The position numbers and the translations under genes are program-made. A stretch of 64,000 nt of DNA from Brevundimonas subvibrioides (GTDB taxonomy: Bacteria; Pseudomonadota; Alphaproteobacteria; Caulobacterales; Caulobacteraceae), in contig NZ_CP114542.1 of NCBI RefSeq assembly GCF_027271155.1, forward strand, positions 992,001-1,056,000, read 5' to 3'. The notes below the pieces were generated by a model. That model was not told the DNA's origin, made no database searches, and saw only the letters and a program-made list of their open reading frames with translations. The stretch's first letter is position 1. Every line of letters begins with the position of its first letter. Shown in pieces: positions 46,490 through 54,834 of the stretch.

Positions 46490-46611
46490 TCCACTCATCT
46501 CTCGCGGAAGGTCCGAGAACCGCCCTCGCAGGAGTTGGCACCGTTCGGCTGGAAACCGGTGGTTGCCCCGACGTCAAAGGGCCTATCCCTCGGTCGGTCT
46601 TGATGAGTGAG
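46490..46611 (-). promoter_or_regulatory. SAM-I (S-box) riboswitch controlling metX-metB
   Basis: Read on the minus strand, the conserved S-box core is present in order: CTCATCAAGA, GAGGGATAGGCCC, GACG, GGGGCAACC, GGTGCCAACTCC and GAGAGATGAG. P1 is formed by CACTCATC and GATGAGTG (46609-46602 and 46499-46492). Just past P1, GTGGAGCGTCG and CGACGTCTCCAC can fold into a rival hairpin overlapping the 3' strand of P1, with no U-run, so control may be translational or Rho-dependent. SAM binding should turn metX-metB off. Confidence 0.9.
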
Positions 46612-46859
46612 ATTACGTTGCGACCGCGAGGCGCGCCGGTCAAGAGAAAAAATCTACCTCAATGAATCCGTAACCATCCTTCAATGGGTCAAAAGCGCCA
46701 CGCTTTGAGTTTAAGCGCAAGAAAGATGCGCGAACCGGCTTGACGCGGGCGTCTCATCCCGACACCCTGCGACCAACGTTCTTCCGTAAGGTCCCGCTCG
46801 TGTCCCGTTCCGGCCACATCGCCGTTTCGACCTCCACCGCTGCCCTCGGGGCGCGGTCG

Positions 46860-46934
46860 ATGACGCTTGCGACCCTCATTTCGACCACCACCGGTATGAC
46901 CATCACCGGCCCCTCGCGGGCGGGAACAGGTTAG
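46860..46934 (+). CDS. Thr/Ile-rich leader peptide of the homoserine dehydrogenase gene
   Basis: A 24-codon frame encoding MTLATLISTTTGMTITGPSR-A-G-T-G: eight Thr and two Ile, with three consecutive ACC codons at positions 9-11. It ends 34 bases before an intrinsic terminator that stands ahead of the aspartokinase-homoserine dehydrogenase gene, exactly like thrL of E. coli. An in-frame GTG at 46800, with TAAGG 8 bases before it, is a possible earlier start and has the better ribosome-binding site. Stalling at scarce Thr/Ile-tRNA would favour read-through. Confidence 0.7.
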   Translation: MTLATLISTTTGMTITGPSRAGTG

Positions 46935-46968
46935 CGCACGGGGATCGAAAGACCTTCAGCCAACCCAG

Positions 46969-46999
46969 ACCCGCCCGGCCCCGGCCAGGCGGGTTTTTT
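46969..46999 (+). terminator. Attenuator terminator before the homoserine dehydrogenase gene
   Basis: ACCCGCC (46969-46975) pairs with GGCGGGT (46988-46994), with GGCC/GGCC pairing possible inside the loop, followed by six T (46994-46999). It lies 48 bases before the ATG at 47047 and after the Thr-rich leader. Confidence 0.85.
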
Positions 47000-47046
47000 C
47001 TTGCCCGATCACCCCGATTTCAGAACCCCCGAACGGATCCACCGCA

Positions 47047-48783
47047 ATGCCCAACGCTCCCCACCTCGTCGTCGTCGAGAAACCGAAGGCCGAACCCGCG
47101 CCCGCCACCGAGGTGGTGGTGCTGAAGTTCGGCTCCTCCATCCTGCAGGACCGGTCGTGCGCCCCGGCCGTGGCGTCCGAAGTCTATGGCCACGTCCGCG
47201 CAGGGCGAAAGGTCATTGCCGTGGTCTCGGCGCTCGGCGGCCACACCGACCGGCTGCTGGCCGAGGCGCGGGAACTGGGGCTGGATCACGAAAACGACCT
47301 GCTGCCCGCCTATGTCGCCCTGGGCGAGGAGAAGGCGGCGGCCCTGGTCGCCATCGCCTGCGACCGGATCGGTCTGGACGCCTCGGCCCTGTCCGTCCGC
47401 GAACTGGGGATCGTGGCCGAGGGACCGTCCGAGCACGCCCACCCCGTCTCCCTGCGCAGCGAGGCGCTGCGAAAGGCGCTGGCGGATCATCAGGTGGTCG
47501 TGGTCCCGGGGTTCGGCGCGGTGGGGTCCAGCGGCAAGGTCGTGCTGCTGGGGCGTGGCGGATCAGACCTGACGGCCGTCTTCCTGGCCGCCGAACTGGG
47601 CCTGAAGCGCGTGCGTCTGGTGAAGGATGTGGACGGACTTTACGACCGCGACCCCGCCTCGGCCTCGGGCAAGCCGCTGCGCTATCGCCGTGCCAGCTGG
47701 GACGACGCGCGCCGCCACGGCGGGGCCCTGGTCCAGCACGACGCCATCGATCTGGGTCAGTCCCGGTCTGTCGATATCGAGGTCGCTGCCCTCGGCCGCG
47801 CCGACTGCACGGTGGTTGGTGACGCCTCGGCGCCCCCCGGACCGTCCGTGCCCGATGCCCCGCTCAGGGTCGTCATCGCCGGCTGCGGCGTGGTCGGCGG
47901 TGGTTTGCTGGCCCGGCTGCAGCAGGACGCGCGGTTCGAGGTCGTGGGCGTGCTGGTCCGCGATCCGAAGAAGCCCCGCGACGTCGAGGCCCCGGCCGGA
48001 CTGTTCACGTCCGACCGTGAGGCCCTGCTGGCCCTGAAGCCCGACATCCTGCTGGAAGCCCTGTCCGAGGGCGGGGCCGGCCACGACCTGATCCGCGCCG
48101 CCCTGGAACGCGGCATCGATGTCGCCAGCGCCAACAAACAGGCGATCAGCCGCGACCCCCAGGGCCTGGCCGACGCCGCCCGCGCCCACGGTTCGCGCCT
48201 GGCCTATTCCGCCGCTGTCGGCGGGGGCGCACCGATGATCGAGACCCTCCGCGCCGCGAAGGCGGCTGGTCCGGTCAAGGGCTTCGAGGCGGTGCTGAAC
48301 GGCACGGTCAACTTCATGCTGACGCGGCTGCAGGCCGGGGCCGATTTTGCCGATGCCCTGGCCGACGCCCGCGTCGCCGGCTTTGCCGAGGAGGATCCCT
48401 CGTCGGATCTGGAGGGACGGGACTCGGCCGCCAAGGTCCGTCTGCTGGCCTTCGAGGCGTTCGGCCGGACGCCTGACGACGCCGACGTTCCGTGCGCCGT
48501 CCTGTCCGACGCCTTTCAGCCTTCCGGGCCGGTGCGCCAGATCGGGGCCTGTTTCCGGGACGGCGACGGACTGAAGGCGTCGGTTTCGCTTGACGCCGGT
48601 CTGGATGATCCGTTCTTCCAGGCCCTGAACGGGGAGCGCAACGGCTTGAAGGTTTACGGCGAGGACGGGCGGGTCTGGTCCTGCAAGGGACGCGGCGCGG
48701 GCCGCTGGCCGACAACCGAGAGCGTGCTGGCCGACCTCGCCGACATCGTGCGGGCGCGGCATGCGTCGCTGGGGCATCATTAG
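47047..48783 (+). CDS. thrA: Aspartokinase-like / homoserine dehydrogenase fusion without ACT domains
   Basis: A 578-residue fusion. Residues ~20-260 are an amino-acid kinase: VVVLKFGSSIL (aspartokinases have KFGGTSV), VVSALGGHTDRLL, VLLGRGGSDLTAVFLAAELG and VKDVDGLYDRDPAS. Residues ~271-578 are homoserine dehydrogenase: VVIAGCGVVGGGLL, DVASANKQ, SAAVGGGAPMIETLR, NGTVNFML and GFAEEDPSSDLEGRDSAAKVRLLAFEA with its catalytic Asp/Lys. E. coli ThrA is ~820 residues because of tandem ACT domains; here the two catalytic parts abut, so Thr feedback binding is probably absent. Control seems moved to the upstream attenuator. It is followed by thrB. Confidence 0.88.
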   Translation: MPNAPHLVVVEKPKAEPAPATEVVVLKFGSSILQDRSCAPAVASEVYGHVRAGRKVIAVVSALGGHTDRLLAEARELGLDHENDLLPAYVALGEEKAAALVAIACDRIGLDASALSVRELGIVAEGPSEHAHPVSLRSEALRKALADHQVVVVPGFGAVGSSGKVVLLGRGGSDLTAVFLAAELGLKRVRLVKDVDGLYDRDPASASGKPLRYRRASWDDARRHGGALVQHDAIDLGQSRSVDIEVAALGRADCTVVGDASAPPGPSVPDAPLRVVIAGCGVVGGGLLARLQQDARFEVVGVLVRDPKKPRDVEAPAGLFTSDREALLALKPDILLEALSEGGAGHDLIRAALERGIDVASANKQAISRDPQGLADAARAHGSRLAYSAAVGGGAPMIETLRAAKAAGPVKGFEAVLNGTVNFMLTRLQAGADFADALADARVAGFAEEDPSSDLEGRDSAAKVRLLAFEAFGRTPDDADVPCAVLSDAFQPSGPVRQIGACFRDGDGLKASVSLDAGLDDPFFQALNGERNGLKVYGEDGRVWSCKGRGAGRWPTTESVLADLADIVRARHASLGHH

Positions 48784-48786
48784 CGG

Positions 48787-49725
48787 GTGGCCGTCTTCAC
48801 TCCGGTTTCGGACGATCAGGCCCGTGCGTTCCTCGAAACCTACGACCTCGGGGCTTTTCGCGCGCTCCACCCCATCGCCGAGGGGGTGGAGAACACCAAC
48901 TATCGCCTCGAAACCGAAGGGGCCCTCTACGTCCTGACACTGTTCGAGGCGCGCATCGATGCGGCGTCCCTGCCGTTCTGCCTCGGCCTGACCGACCATC
49001 TGGCCGGGCGGGGCTTTCCGGCTCCCCGCCCGGTGCGCAATCGCGACGGCGTCTGGGTCGGGACGCTGAACGGGCGACCGGCAGCGGTGATCGAATGGCT
49101 GTCCGGGGCGTGGTTGCGGGACCCGTCACCCTCCGAGGTCGAGGCGGCCGGGGCCATGCTGGGGCGGCTGCATCTGGAGGCCGGGCGCTTCGCCGTTGCA
49201 CGCGTCAATCCGGTCGGGCCGGTGGCCTGGCGCGCCCTGGCCGACCGGTGTCAGACGGCGGCGACCGGAGAGGACCGCTCGATCCTGGACGGGGTCGAGG
49301 CGGCCCTGATCCGTCTCGGCGATCCGTGGACGGACGATCTTCCGCGCGGCCCGATCCACGCCGACTATTTCCCCGACAATGTGCTGTTCGACGAAGGCGC
49401 GGTCTCCGGCGTCATCGACTTCTATTTCGGGTGCACGGACCTGCTGGCCTATGACCTCGCCATCGCCCTCAGCGCCTGGGGTTTCGACGGCACGGGCACG
49501 CCTATTCCAGGCGCGGTCGAGGCCTTCCGTCGGGGCTACGAACGCTTGCGCCCCCTGACCCCGGCCGAGGCCGCCGCCCTGCCGCGTCTGGGCGAAGCCG
49601 CCGCGATCCGCTTCACCCTGACCCGCCTGCACGACCGCATCTTCCACGACCCCACCAAGCTGGTGACCCCCAAGGACCCGGGGGCCTTCTTCCGGCGCGC
49701 GGCGTGGTGGCGGGAGACGGCGTAG
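48787..49725 (+). CDS. thrB: Homoserine kinase (ThrB, aminoglycoside-phosphotransferase fold)
   Basis: Phosphorylates homoserine for threonine synthesis. This is the kinase-fold type, not the GHMP type: IAEGVENTNYRLETEGALYVLTLFE at the N-terminus, GPIHADYFPDNVLFDEGAVSGVIDFYFGCTDLLAYDLAIAL carrying the catalytic HxDxxxxN and Mg2+ Asp, and FTLTRLHDRIFH near the end. Length is 312 residues. It starts at GTG 48787, 3 bases after the upstream stop, and is clearly co-transcribed. Confidence 0.94.
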   Translation: MAVFTPVSDDQARAFLETYDLGAFRALHPIAEGVENTNYRLETEGALYVLTLFEARIDAASLPFCLGLTDHLAGRGFPAPRPVRNRDGVWVGTLNGRPAAVIEWLSGAWLRDPSPSEVEAAGAMLGRLHLEAGRFAVARVNPVGPVAWRALADRCQTAATGEDRSILDGVEAALIRLGDPWTDDLPRGPIHADYFPDNVLFDEGAVSGVIDFYFGCTDLLAYDLAIALSAWGFDGTGTPIPGAVEAFRRGYERLRPLTPAEAAALPRLGEAAAIRFTLTRLHDRIFHDPTKLVTPKDPGAFFRRAAWWRETA

Positions 49726-49732
49726 GCACAGC

Positions 49733-49807
49733 GTCTCCTCCCCGTTCGCCACTTTGCGAATGGGGAGGGGGACCGCCCGCCGCTTGGCGGGGGGTGGAGG
49801 GGCTCTT
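49733..49807 (+). repeat. CTCCTCCCC palindromic element, copy 1 (flanks DUF559 gene)
   Basis: Architecture: GTCTCCTCCCC, hairpin TTCGC..GCGAA, GGGGAGG, then a second short hairpin (CCGCC..GGCGG), then GGAGGGGCTCTT. Its last bases supply the DUF559 stop codon. Inverted relative to copy 2 at 50164-50230. Confidence 0.85.
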
Positions 49808-50147
49808 AACCGCGCACTCGGTCTTCGGCGTTCGTCCTGATCCAGCCCAGCACGCCCTCAAGATCGGTGCGCACCCGCTCCGCCGCGATGCGCAGCACCG
49901 CGATGTCTTGCTTGGCTAGCCACGCCGTCCGGGCCTCATCCTTCTCGAACTGCTCCGGATCGGCATGATGTTGGCCATCCACCTCGACCGCCAGCCGAGC
50001 CTCAGGACAATAGAAGTCGAGGACGTACGGCCCCACCGGGTGCTGGCGGCGAAACTTCAGGCCTCCCAGCGCCCGCCGCCGCAAGTAAATCCACAGCCGC
50101 GCCTCCGGCGGCGTCAGCGTCCGCCGTAGCACCCGCGCCCGGCTCAC
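49806..50147 (-). CDS. DUF559 endonuclease-fold protein
   Basis: A 113-residue protein of the DUF559 (Vsr/PD-(D/E)XK-like) family. ARVLRRTLTPPEARLWIYLRRRALGGLKFRRQHPVGPYVLDFYCPEARLAVEVDGQHH contains the predicted catalytic D..E-V-D core, and LRIAAERVRTDLEGVLGWI closes it. GTG 50147 fits the family start; the frame is open to 50288 but that extension is translated repeat. The gene is tightly bracketed by two inverted copies of a palindromic element: its stop TAA overlaps copy 1 and copy 2 starts 16 bases upstream of its start. Role unknown; nuclease activity is inference. Confidence 0.85.
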   Translation of the reverse strand: MSRARVLRRTLTPPEARLWIYLRRRALGGLKFRRQHPVGPYVLDFYCPEARLAVEVDGQHHADPEQFEKDEARTAWLAKQDIAVLRIAAERVRTDLEGVLGWIRTNAEDRVRG

Positions 50148-50163
50148 GGCGCCCTGCGTCGTC

Positions 50164-50230
50164 AAGAGCCCCTCCGTCTCTCCGCTTCGCTCCGAGCCAC
50201 CTCCCCACCGCTGGGCGTCGGGGAGGAGAC
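50164..50230 (-). repeat. CTCCTCCCC palindromic element, copy 2 (inverted)
   Basis: On the minus strand: GTCTCCTCCCC, short hairpin, GGGGAGG, a second hairpin (CTCGGAGCGAAGCGGAGAG), GGAGGGGCTCTT. Same layout as copy 1 in opposite orientation, with different hairpin sequences. Confidence 0.85.
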
Positions 50231-50233
50231 AGA

Positions 50234-50539
50234 TTAATATCGGGCCTTTCGAAATGTCGGCCAAGCCCAAAGCCGATCCCGGCCGCATCCGAAGCAGGTC
50301 CGGCTAGGAAGTTCGAACCTCGGTTTGCCGCGACCCCAACTCGCCATCCTTGAAGCAAACTCTTCGTTCTCAAGCAGCCTCTTGCCGCACGTCCGGTGAC
50401 GCACTTCGCTGGCAAAGACACCGCTCAACAGGAACGCCGCCATCCCGACGAACCGGGCCCAGACCGGGATGTCCGAAGCCCAGAGGCCGGCTAGGCCCAG
50501 CCCTATACCAATGAGCCAGACCGCGCAGGCGACGATCAT
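50234..50539 (-). CDS. Small membrane protein downstream of thrC (uncertain)
   Basis: A 101-residue frame with two hydrophobic helices (MIVACAVWLIGIGLGLAGLWAS and WARFVGMAAFLLSGVFAS) and a polar Cys-containing tail (CGKRLLENEEF..TCFGCGRDRLWAW). Its ATG overlaps the thrC stop (ATGA at 50536-50539), which supports translation. The stop lies 4 bases from repeat copy 2, so the original C-terminus may have been altered by that insertion. No family recognised. Confidence 0.5.
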   Translation of the reverse strand: MIVACAVWLIGIGLGLAGLWASDIPVWARFVGMAAFLLSGVFASEVRHRTCGKRLLENEEFASRMASWGRGKPRFELPSRTCFGCGRDRLWAWPTFRKARY

Positions 50540-51936
50540 CCAAACCCCCGCACCGCCGCCAGCGCCTCTGCGGCCTCCGCCCCGATCACCTCGAACCGCT
50601 CCGCCCGGTCGCCGAGGTCGCGGATGACCCGGGGCGGGTCGGGGTCGAAGCCGAGGACGGGTGCAACGTCCTTGCCGAACTTGGCCGGGTGGGCGGTAGC
50701 GAGGACGATCACCGGTCCCTGCGTCCGGTCCACGCCGCGCGCGGCCGACAGGCCGACGGCGGTGTGGGGGCAGACGACCTGGCCCCAGGTGGCGTGGGCG
50801 TGGGCGATTTCGGCCCGCGTCGTCGGCTCATCGACCGAGACGGCCGAAACCTCGGCGCGGAGGGCGGCCAGCAGGTCGGCGGGCAGGGTGACCTCGCCCT
50901 TCCGGGCAAAGTCTGCGAACAGGCCGGCGGTCAGGGCGGCGTCGCGGCCAGAGGCCTCGTACGCCAGCCGCTCGAAGTTCGACGGAGCCTGCACATCCAT
51001 GCTGACGCTGGCGGTCTCGACGGCGGCCTTGCGCGCATAGACGCCCTCATTGATCGCCCGGGCCAAGGCGTCGTTCGAGTTCACCGCCGCCACGAAGCCG
51101 GCGACCGGCAGACCCATCTTCCGGGCCGCGATCCCGGCGAAGGCGTCGCCGAAGTTACCCGTCGGCACGACGAACACCGGGGCCCGCTTCTCCCCCATCG
51201 CCGCCGCCTGAGCCACCGCCGAGATATAGTAGGGGATCTGTCCGGCCAGCCGCGCCCAGTTGATCGAATTGACCGAGCTGAACCGGCCGTGCGCGCGCAG
51301 GGTCTCGTCGGCCAGCAGCCCCTTCACCAGACGCTGGCAGTCGTCGAAATCGCCCCGGACGGCCAGGTTCAGCACATTACCGGCCTGGACCGTGGTCATC
51401 TGGCGGCGCTGGACGGGCGACACCCGCTCGTGCGGATGCAGCACGATCAGGCGGATGCGCGGCTGATCGGCGAAGGCGGCGACGGCGGCGGCCCCCGTGT
51501 CGCCGCTGGTCGCCGTGACCAGGGTCAGGGTCTCGCCCGAGGCCGCCAGGGCTTCCGACGCCAGGGACGCGGCCAGCTGCATGGCCAGGTCCTTGAACGC
51601 GGCCGTCGGCCCGTGGAACAGCTCCAGCAGATAGAGGCCGTCCTCCAGCCGGACCAGTGGCGTGACCTCAGGCGGCGTGAAGCCCGCGATCAGTCGCGCC
51701 AGCGCCCGGTCCAGCGATCCGGCGGGCAGGGCATCGCCGATGAAGGGGGTCATGGCCGCGGTGGCGATGTCCGCGTAGCCTTGCCCGGCGGCCCAGGCCC
51801 CGGCGGTCAGCGTCGGCCAGGTGGCCGGCATGTAGAGGCCGCCGTCGGGGGCCATGCCGCGCAACAGCGCCTCGGCGAAATTCGTCGCGGGTGCGCCGCC
51901 GCGCGTGGAGACATAGGTATCGGAACGCTGGGCCAT
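50536..51936 (-). CDS. thrC: Threonine synthase
   Basis: PLP enzyme converting O-phosphohomoserine to threonine. N-terminus YVSTRGGAPATNFAEALLRGMAPDGGLYMP is the family start. The PLP lysine is in FHGPTAAFKDLAMQLAAS (near residue 114). TLVTATSGDTGAAAVAAF binds phosphate, and VFVVPTGNFGDAFAGIAARKMGLPV follows. Length is 466 residues, the long class. It converges on thrB with the DUF559 unit between, and is not in the same operon. Confidence 0.96.
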   Translation of the reverse strand: MAQRSDTYVSTRGGAPATNFAEALLRGMAPDGGLYMPATWPTLTAGAWAAGQGYADIATAAMTPFIGDALPAGSLDRALARLIAGFTPPEVTPLVRLEDGLYLLELFHGPTAAFKDLAMQLAASLASEALAASGETLTLVTATSGDTGAAAVAAFADQPRIRLIVLHPHERVSPVQRRQMTTVQAGNVLNLAVRGDFDDCQRLVKGLLADETLRAHGRFSSVNSINWARLAGQIPYYISAVAQAAAMGEKRAPVFVVPTGNFGDAFAGIAARKMGLPVAGFVAAVNSNDALARAINEGVYARKAAVETASVSMDVQAPSNFERLAYEASGRDAALTAGLFADFARKGEVTLPADLLAALRAEVSAVSVDEPTTRAEIAHAHATWGQVVCPHTAVGLSAARGVDRTQGPVIVLATAHPAKFGKDVAPVLGFDPDPPRVIRDLGDRAERFEVIGAEAAEALAAVRGFG

Positions 51937-52126
51937 CGCCGTTCTGGTTAGCCAGCGGGGTTGCAGGCGTCAAAGCCCTTTCGGCCGAACGTGAAACACC
52001 CGATCGCCCGGACGTCCGCGAATGTCGCCCGGACGTGCTAGAGAGCCTTTCGTCCGGTGGGCAAAGTGCAGGAAGTGCACAAAGTCCACCCTGTTTTCGC
52101 CCGTCCTCGCACCCAGATCGCCGACC

Positions 52127-53152
<1,026 letters not shown>

Positions 53153-53203
53153 CCGCGCATCAGGGTAAACCCGGCATTAAGCCTGTTTCGGCTATCCGGG
53201 CGC

Positions 53204-53890
53204 ATGACCCGTGCTCTCCTGATCGCCCTGTCCGTGTCGTCAGCCCTGACCGCGCTCGCCGCCGGATCTGCCGAGGCGCAAGGCCGGGCCCGCTCTCCGA
53301 CCACCGCCGCCCTGAACATGGGCACGCCCGGCGTGGGGGTGGAAGCGCAGCTCTCGCTGGGGCCGGTGTTCGTACTGCGCGGCGGCCTCGACACCCTGGG
53401 CGTCCAGTTCGACCAGAGCTACAGCGATGTGGACTACAAGGGTCGGTTCGACTTCGACACAGTCTCGGCCTTCGTCGACCTGCACCCCTTCGCCAACGCC
53501 TTCCTGATCTCCGGCGGGGTCTATGTCGGAGACCGGACCATCGACCTGAACACCACGCCGGACGCGCCGGTCGAGCTTGGCGGCGTGACCTTTACCCCGG
53601 CCCAGGTCGGCACCCTGAGCGGCCGCGTCAAGCTGTCGGACACCGCGCCCTTCGTCGGTCTGGGCTATGACGACAGCTTCTATCGCGACCGGCGCTGGGG
53701 CTTTCGCGGGATCGTCGGCGTCGCCTACAGCGCGGAGCCGCAAGTGGCGCTGGACTCGACCGGCGGCACCCTGTCCAACGATCCGACGCTCCGCGCCCGC
53801 CTCGATCAGGAAGCCGCCGAAATCCGGGAAGACGCCAGGGACAGGGGCCTGTTTCCGGTCGTCCAGCTGGGGGCGACCGTCCGTTTCTGA
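53204..53890 (+). CDS. Outer-membrane beta-barrel protein
   Basis: A 228-residue secreted protein. The signal peptide is MTRALLIALSVSSALTALAAGSAEA with cleavage before Q. The mature part is rich in alternating beta strands (VEAQLSLGPVFVLRGGLDTLGVQFD, FVDLHPFANAFLISGGVYVGD, FVGLGYDDSFYRDRRWGFRGIVGVAYS) and ends VVQLGATVRF with terminal Phe. This is the layout of an eight-stranded barrel. The motif PFVGLGYD is common in uncharacterised proteobacterial barrels. It is 51 bases after dusA and might be co-transcribed. Function unknown. Confidence 0.8.
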   Translation: MTRALLIALSVSSALTALAAGSAEAQGRARSPTTAALNMGTPGVGVEAQLSLGPVFVLRGGLDTLGVQFDQSYSDVDYKGRFDFDTVSAFVDLHPFANAFLISGGVYVGDRTIDLNTTPDAPVELGGVTFTPAQVGTLSGRVKLSDTAPFVGLGYDDSFYRDRRWGFRGIVGVAYSAEPQVALDSTGGTLSNDPTLRARLDQEAAEIREDARDRGLFPVVQLGATVRF

Positions 53891-53979
53891 CGGGGCGGAT
53901 TTGATCGGTCGGGCCGCTCGAGCCTCGGTCGGTCCTGGTGTGCATTGCCAAGTCGACGTCCCGGCCATAGCGTTCGTCC

Positions 53980-54801
53980 ATGTCCAGGATGGCCGATGAC
54001 CCTGACACGCCGTTCGATCGGTTGTCGGATATCGACAGGATTCTGCTGCGCGGAGCCGCGATCGGGCTCAGCTCCAAGCAGATGGCCCCCATGGTCTCGC
54101 GGTCTCCGCACACGATCGACGACCGTCTCAAGGCGCTGAAAAACAAGCTCGGCGCTATCGATCGATTTCACGCGGGGCGTATGCTGCTGGCGCATGAGGC
54201 CGGCCATGACCCCCTCAAGGATTGGGGGGCCCAAGCGTTGGGTCTGGGCGACCAAACCAGGCCGTCGGAATCTTCCTCCAAAAGAGGAACTGTCCATGGA
54301 CTCGCCGAAGACGACCCATCCTTCGACCGATACGTCGCTGCCCGACATCTATCCCAGACGGACGCGCCCCGCGATCCCGCCCCTGGACGTGCCGCCCTTG
54401 CGAGACCCGCAGGTCCGGCAGCTGACCGAGGAGCAACGCCTTTTCGAAGCGGCCTTTCCGCCGATCCAGGCATCGGACAGCGAGCGTCTGATCCTGAACT
54501 GGGACGAGATCGAACGGCAGTACCTGGACCTGGCCGCGCCGTGGGATCTGCAGAACGCGATGTTCCGTATCCGGGAAGCCCGCAAGATGGCCGCGCTGGA
54601 ATCGCCGGAGAAGACCTTCAGGTGGTTGCTGGTTCTGGCGCAGTCCTGCCCGGGCCTGGACGCCGAGGAGCCACCCTCTGGGACCGGGAAATATCTCCCG
54701 ATGCCATAGATGCCGCCCGGCTGGCCCGTGAAGTCCTGCTCGCCGCACTGGTGTGTGCCGCCATCATCGCCCTGATTTCGTTCGCGATGCGGCAAATCTG
54801 A
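53980..54801 (+). CDS. LuxR-type HTH protein with C-terminal membrane helix, frame ambiguous in the middle
   Basis: Residues ~10-75 are a LuxR/GerE helix-turn-helix (LSDIDRILLRGAAIGLSSKQMAPMVSRSPHTIDDRLKALKNKLG), followed by AGRMLLAHEAGHDPL. The far C-terminus of this frame encodes a membrane anchor (EISPDAIDAARLAREVLLAALVCAAIIALISFAMRQI). Similar HTH-plus-anchor proteins occur in Caulobacterales. Between ~54290 and ~54670, however, this frame is Arg/Gly/Pro-rich and shadow-like, while the gene at 54296 in another frame has normal codon bias. The HTH gene may thus be fused by frame with the tail of its neighbour, or be disrupted. The start could be 53980 or 53989. Confidence 0.55.
   Translation: MSRMADDPDTPFDRLSDIDRILLRGAAIGLSSKQMAPMVSRSPHTIDDRLKALKNKLGAIDRFHAGRMLLAHEAGHDPLKDWGAQALGLGDQTRPSESSSKRGTVHGLAEDDPSFDRYVAARHLSQTDAPRDPAPGRAALARPAGPAADRGATPFRSGLSADPGIGQRASDPELGRDRTAVPGPGRAVGSAERDVPYPGSPQDGRAGIAGEDLQVVAGSGAVLPGPGRRGATLWDREISPDAIDAARLAREVLLAALVCAAIIALISFAMRQI
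54296..54709 (+). CDS. Hypothetical protein overlapping the HTH gene, possible frameshift at its end
   Basis: A 137-residue frame with strong GC3 bias and a good ribosome-binding site (AGAGGA 8 bases before ATG 54296). It reads DIYPRRTRPAIPPLDVPPLRDPQ, then a helical part (LILNWDEIERQYLDLAAPWDLQNAMFRIREARKMAAL). Codon bias collapses after ~54670 (CCA CCC TCT GGG ACC GGG AAA TAT). From there the other frame resumes with the membrane-anchor sequence. A single shift near 54672 would give this protein a C-terminal transmembrane helix. No family recognised. Confidence 0.6.
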   Translation: MDSPKTTHPSTDTSLPDIYPRRTRPAIPPLDVPPLRDPQVRQLTEEQRLFEAAFPPIQASDSERLILNWDEIERQYLDLAAPWDLQNAMFRIREARKMAALESPEKTFRWLLVLAQSCPGLDAEEPPSGTGKYLPMP

Positions 54802-54834
54802 AGGTCGGTCGGCTTCCAGCGAAGGGCCGGAGTC

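Noticed and set aside
46414..46494. Upstream extension of metX to a start at 46494
   Set aside because: It would begin inside the P1 stem of the SAM riboswitch and is not part of the MetX family.
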